Below, one piece after another: positions 61,856 through 64,000 of a DNA stretch of 64,000 nucleotides. The first letter of the stretch is position 1, and the number at the start of each line of letters is the position of its first letter. The notes under the pieces are model-generated. The model was not told the origin of the DNA and made no database searches. It was given only the letters and a program-made list of their open reading frames with translations. The position numbers were made by a program, and so were the translations under genes. This DNA is from Clostridium_AM sp900759715 (lineage in GTDB: Bacteria > Bacillota > Clostridia > Clostridiales > Clostridiaceae), in NCBI GenBank assembly GCA_900759715.1, contig CAAEXF010000117.1, positions 1-64,000 of the forward strand. Reading direction: 5' to 3'.

Positions 61856-63259
61856 TTACCTATATTTTATAACTAAACTTTTAGCATCTGTGTCATTTCC
61901 TACTATCAAATCAAGCTTTCCATCTATGCTATTTTTAAGTTCTAAATTATCAAGACCTACTTGAGATACACCAGGAGCTCCGTTATCGAATCCTATAAAT
62001 GCTGTTGGAACTTCAAAATCTGTCCATCCGCTTGATACATTTTCATCAGCCTTGTATCCATTTATTGAAAGTGTTAAAGTTTTTGCGGTTGCTGAATAAA
62101 TTCTTATTTTGGTTAAATTACTTTTTGATATTTTATCTACTATGTCAATAGTCTGTCCATTTTGTTGATATACATTAAATGAAGATTCGGAAGCATCTGC
62201 AAAAGTAAATTGGATATCTCCATCAGAACCATCAGAAGTCTGAGGTAAGTTGCTTGAATCAATATCATTTTCAAGGATTTTTACAATGCTTTCTGGTACT
62301 GCTGCAACTCCGCCTAATGCAATTATATTAGATTTTGTTTCTATATTTTCTTTTATAAAGCTTTCTGTTGCAGATGGAATAGTTTTATAAGTTAATATTA
62401 CTGGCGATGAAGTTTTTGCTGATAGGGCTGATCCTGATAGAGCATCCGCAAATTCATTTCCAGTTGGTCCATCTGCTTGAACAACATATAAATTATCAAA
62501 TTTAAGGTCTTGCTTAAAATATTTCATTACATTTGAATTTGTTTCAAATCTATCTTGACCATAAAGTCTTATTGCTGTCTTAGATACTTGTTGTGCGGTG
62601 TTATCACTTATAACTCCTTGTCCACCCACTATGTATGAATTTTTTATATTTGCATTATTTTCTTCTATATAATTTTTTACTACTTCTGGCAACTTATCTT
62701 TACCAGTTAAAAGTATAGGCATACCTTTTTGTGCAGCTATAGAGGCTATAGAAAGGGCATCAGCAAATCCATGTCCTGATGTAACTGTAATTCCATTTAT
62801 ATTTTCAAGTTCTTTTGCAACTATAACTGAAGTTTCGTATCTATCATTCCCGCCAAGACGCTTTACATCACCTACTAAGGACTTTATTTCATTTTCAACC
62901 TTTTGTGAGACTGAAGCATATTTTCCTATTATAAAAACATGTTTAGCATTTAATCTTTTTATTTCTTGTTTTACATTGTCATTTAAAGTAGCACTTTCAG
63001 TTAAAAGTATTGGTGCATTATATTTTTTTGCTAGTGGAGCAGCACATAGTGCATCAGCATAACCTTCACCACTTGCTATTACTACATATTCAGAATTTGT
63101 CCAACCTTCTTTAGATATTGCTGCTGATGTTTGATATCTATCTTGCCCCCATAATCTATTTGAAGCCGCTGAGACTTTTGATGTATTAAATGCTATAAAA
63201 TTTGTAATAACAAACACACTAAGAATATATGAGATAAATTTTTTATTTCTTTTTAACAT
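61856..63259 (-). CDS. Secreted CWB2 cell-wall protein upstream of the polysaccharide locus
   Basis: A 467-aa surface protein with a signal peptide and three CWB2 repeats (about 34-330; RYQTSAAIS, YADALCAAP, FADALSGSA). The C-terminal 120 residues (DASESSFNVYQQNGQTIDIV, then GWTDFEVPTAFIGFDNG) are a beta-rich domain I do not recognise. It lies 21 bp before the Wzz gene in the same direction, so it is probably transcribed with the polysaccharide operon. That is notable because CWB2 modules bind wall glycopolymers. Confidence 0.87.
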   Translation of the reverse strand: MLKRNKKFISYILSVFVITNFIAFNTSKVSAASNRLWGQDRYQTSAAISKEGWTNSEYVVIASGEGYADALCAAPLAKKYNAPILLTESATLNDNVKQEIKRLNAKHVFIIGKYASVSQKVENEIKSLVGDVKRLGGNDRYETSVIVAKELENINGITVTSGHGFADALSIASIAAQKGMPILLTGKDKLPEVVKNYIEENNANIKNSYIVGGQGVISDNTAQQVSKTAIRLYGQDRFETNSNVMKYFKQDLKFDNLYVVQADGPTGNEFADALSGSALSAKTSSPVILTYKTIPSATESFIKENIETKSNIIALGGVAAVPESIVKILENDIDSSNLPQTSDGSDGDIQFTFADASESSFNVYQQNGQTIDIVDKISKSNLTKIRIYSATAKTLTLSINGYKADENVSSGWTDFEVPTAFIGFDNGAPGVSQVGLDNLELKNSIDGKLDLIVGNDTDAKSLVIKYR

Positions 63260-63311
63260 AATTACTCTTCCTTTCGGTAAGTTTTATATAATCTTTTAAG
63301 TTATTATCTTT

Positions 63312-63344
63312 AAAAGCCAACAGAATCTGATGCTGTTGGCTTTC
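63312..63344 (-). terminator. Rho-independent terminator
   Basis: GAAAGCCAACAG and CTGTTGGCTTT on the minus strand, followed by TAAAG. Close to the hairpin at 37075-37107. It ends the transcript of the edge surface-protein gene, including the structured region at 63360-63520. Confidence 0.75.
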
Positions 63345-63347
63345 ATA

Positions 63348-63368
63348 TTTATCCGATGACTACCCGCT
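63348..63368. repeat. Related short motif TTTATCCGATGACTACCC
   Basis: Third, diverged occurrence of the motif seen at 14521 and 17919. Here it abuts the structured region. Confidence 0.3.
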
Positions 63369-63520
63369 CTAATACTCCCTACGCACTCTGTGAAAGCGAT
63401 TCGCACCAAATCGGAGATTTGGGCTCTCTGCTTTTCTCAAAGAGGGAGTAAAGAGCGGATACGTCCCTGGATTCGTTCAACTAAGAATCAGGTGGAGTTG
63501 AAACTCCATCTGATTCAAGT
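63360..63520 (-). ncRNA. Candidate structured RNA (3' of the edge gene)
   Basis: A G/C-richer region with nested pairings: CCGCTCT..TACTCCCT (63364-63380) with AGGGAGTAAAGAGCGG (63443-63458); CAAATC/GATTTG (63407-63421); and GAATCAGGTGGAGTT / ACTCCATCTGATTC (63485-63516). A long-range stem enclosing local hairpins plus a separate strong hairpin suggests a folded RNA rather than a simple terminator. No Rfam family is recognised. Strand is inferred from flanking transcription; it could also be an IS200/IS605-type end. Confidence 0.4.
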
Positions 63521-63564
63521 TTTCACTTCATATGTGGGTATTACGGAAATTAATTATGTGCTTT

Positions 63565-63999
63565 TTAATCAACATGCACTATATAAGGTGTACTTATGTC
63601 TTTACCCTTGTACTTTAGATAAACTTTATAATTACCTTTTAGGTCTTTATATTTTATGGACTTAAATGCTTCTGCATCTTGTAAATCATTTAATGATAGT
63701 ACACTCTCTAATAAGGTACTAACTGTTTTATCTTGAGATTTAGCATCATAGATAGCTTTATTACCATGACCTTCTTTAACTACCTTAGTCACAGAATATC
63801 CATTCTTTTCATCAAATATAATACTTTGACCCTTATCTAAAGCTTGCTGTAAATTGTACTTACTAACAAATTTACTATAATCTCCATATAATGTATCATT
63901 AGGGTTAGCTAATTTTATAGTTAACTTATGATTTGACTGAGAAACATCAGCAATTGCATGTAAGCCTTGTGGATGCTTTTGTTCAGCATACTGTACCAA
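63565..63999 (-). CDS. C-terminal part of a surface protein (5' end outside window)
   Basis: 144 codons ending at 63565; the frame runs off the right edge, so this is partial. The sequence (QYAEQKHPQGLHAIADVSQS, then KVYLKYKGKDISTPYIVHVD) matches the C-terminal 240 residues of the 1213-aa repeat protein at 37.1-40.8 kb. That part is therefore a shared domain; shared points include NHKLTI, TLYGDYSK and KLKY/KYKGK. By analogy the missing part may hold repeats. Confidence 0.75.
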   Translation of the reverse strand: MVQYAEQKHPQGLHAIADVSQSNHKLTIKLANPNDTLYGDYSKFVSKYNLQQALDKGQSIIFDEKNGYSVTKVVKEGHGNKAIYDAKSQDKTVSTLLESVLSLNDLQDAEAFKSIKYKDLKGNYKVYLKYKGKDISTPYIVHVD

Positions 64000-64000
64000 A

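Overview
The window is low-GC, AT-rich Firmicutes DNA, most likely from a Clostridium sensu stricto species. The indications are strong GGAGG-type ribosome binding sites, frequent TTG/GTG starts, a MurT/GatD pair, three secreted proteins with cell wall-binding repeat 2 (CWB2) domains, and a large Gram-positive-style surface polysaccharide locus. No tRNA, rRNA, CRISPR array or complete insertion sequence was recognised.

0-13 kb: the murT-gatD operon, which amidates lipid II and whose murT probably starts at ATT; a DUF2975 membrane protein; a large CWB2 protein; a YitT-like membrane protein; a polysaccharide deacetylase; a DUF5667 exported protein; and a tandem pair of HTH-TPR regulators.

13-25 kb: a housekeeping and stress mixture. 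It holds RNase HI, a DUF1232 protein, a short FtsH-like protease, a rhomboid protease, an HD-GYP protein, a Fur regulator with an MntP-like pump, a YgjP-type metalloprotease and an S41 protease. At least eleven copies of a REP-like sequence (core GGGGACAGT..CAATTTTT, alone or as palindromes) are scattered here. They surround one Y1 transposase-family gene (RAYT, 21.5 kb), and none was seen elsewhere in the window.

25-33 kb: a second CWB2 protein, a VanZ-like protein, a MacB/LolD-like ABC transporter preceded by a 40-residue lipoprotein ORF, and an orphan DltA-like adenylating ligase preceded by a diverged, truncated copy of itself.

33-64 kb: a Wzx/Wzy-type polysaccharide locus, almost all on the minus strand. 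It encodes the chain-length regulator and BY-kinase, initiating sugar transferase, Ugd, six glycosyltransferases, O-acyltransferases, RfbA, Wzy, Wzx, pyruvyltransferase, GalE, a secreted heparinase-like lyase, a 1213-residue repeat protein, RfbB-C-D and GalU. The predicted precursors are dTDP-rhamnose, UDP-glucuronate and UDP-galactose, with acyl and pyruvyl decorations. A third CWB2 protein and the 3' end of a second surface protein close the window.

The most striking unlisted signal is a family of six near-identical promoters: -35 TTGAAA-like, a 16-bp spacer carrying a (partly) palindromic TACGTA core, -10 TATAAT-like, and an upstream CTACC-type box. They precede the ABC transporter, the adenylation genes, rfbB, the repeat protein, an acyltransferase and the initiating sugar transferase. 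In four of them a hairpin sits just upstream. This suggests a co-regulated surface-glycan regulon whose promoter cassette has been copied around the locus; one copy carried along a now degenerate fragment of rfbB.
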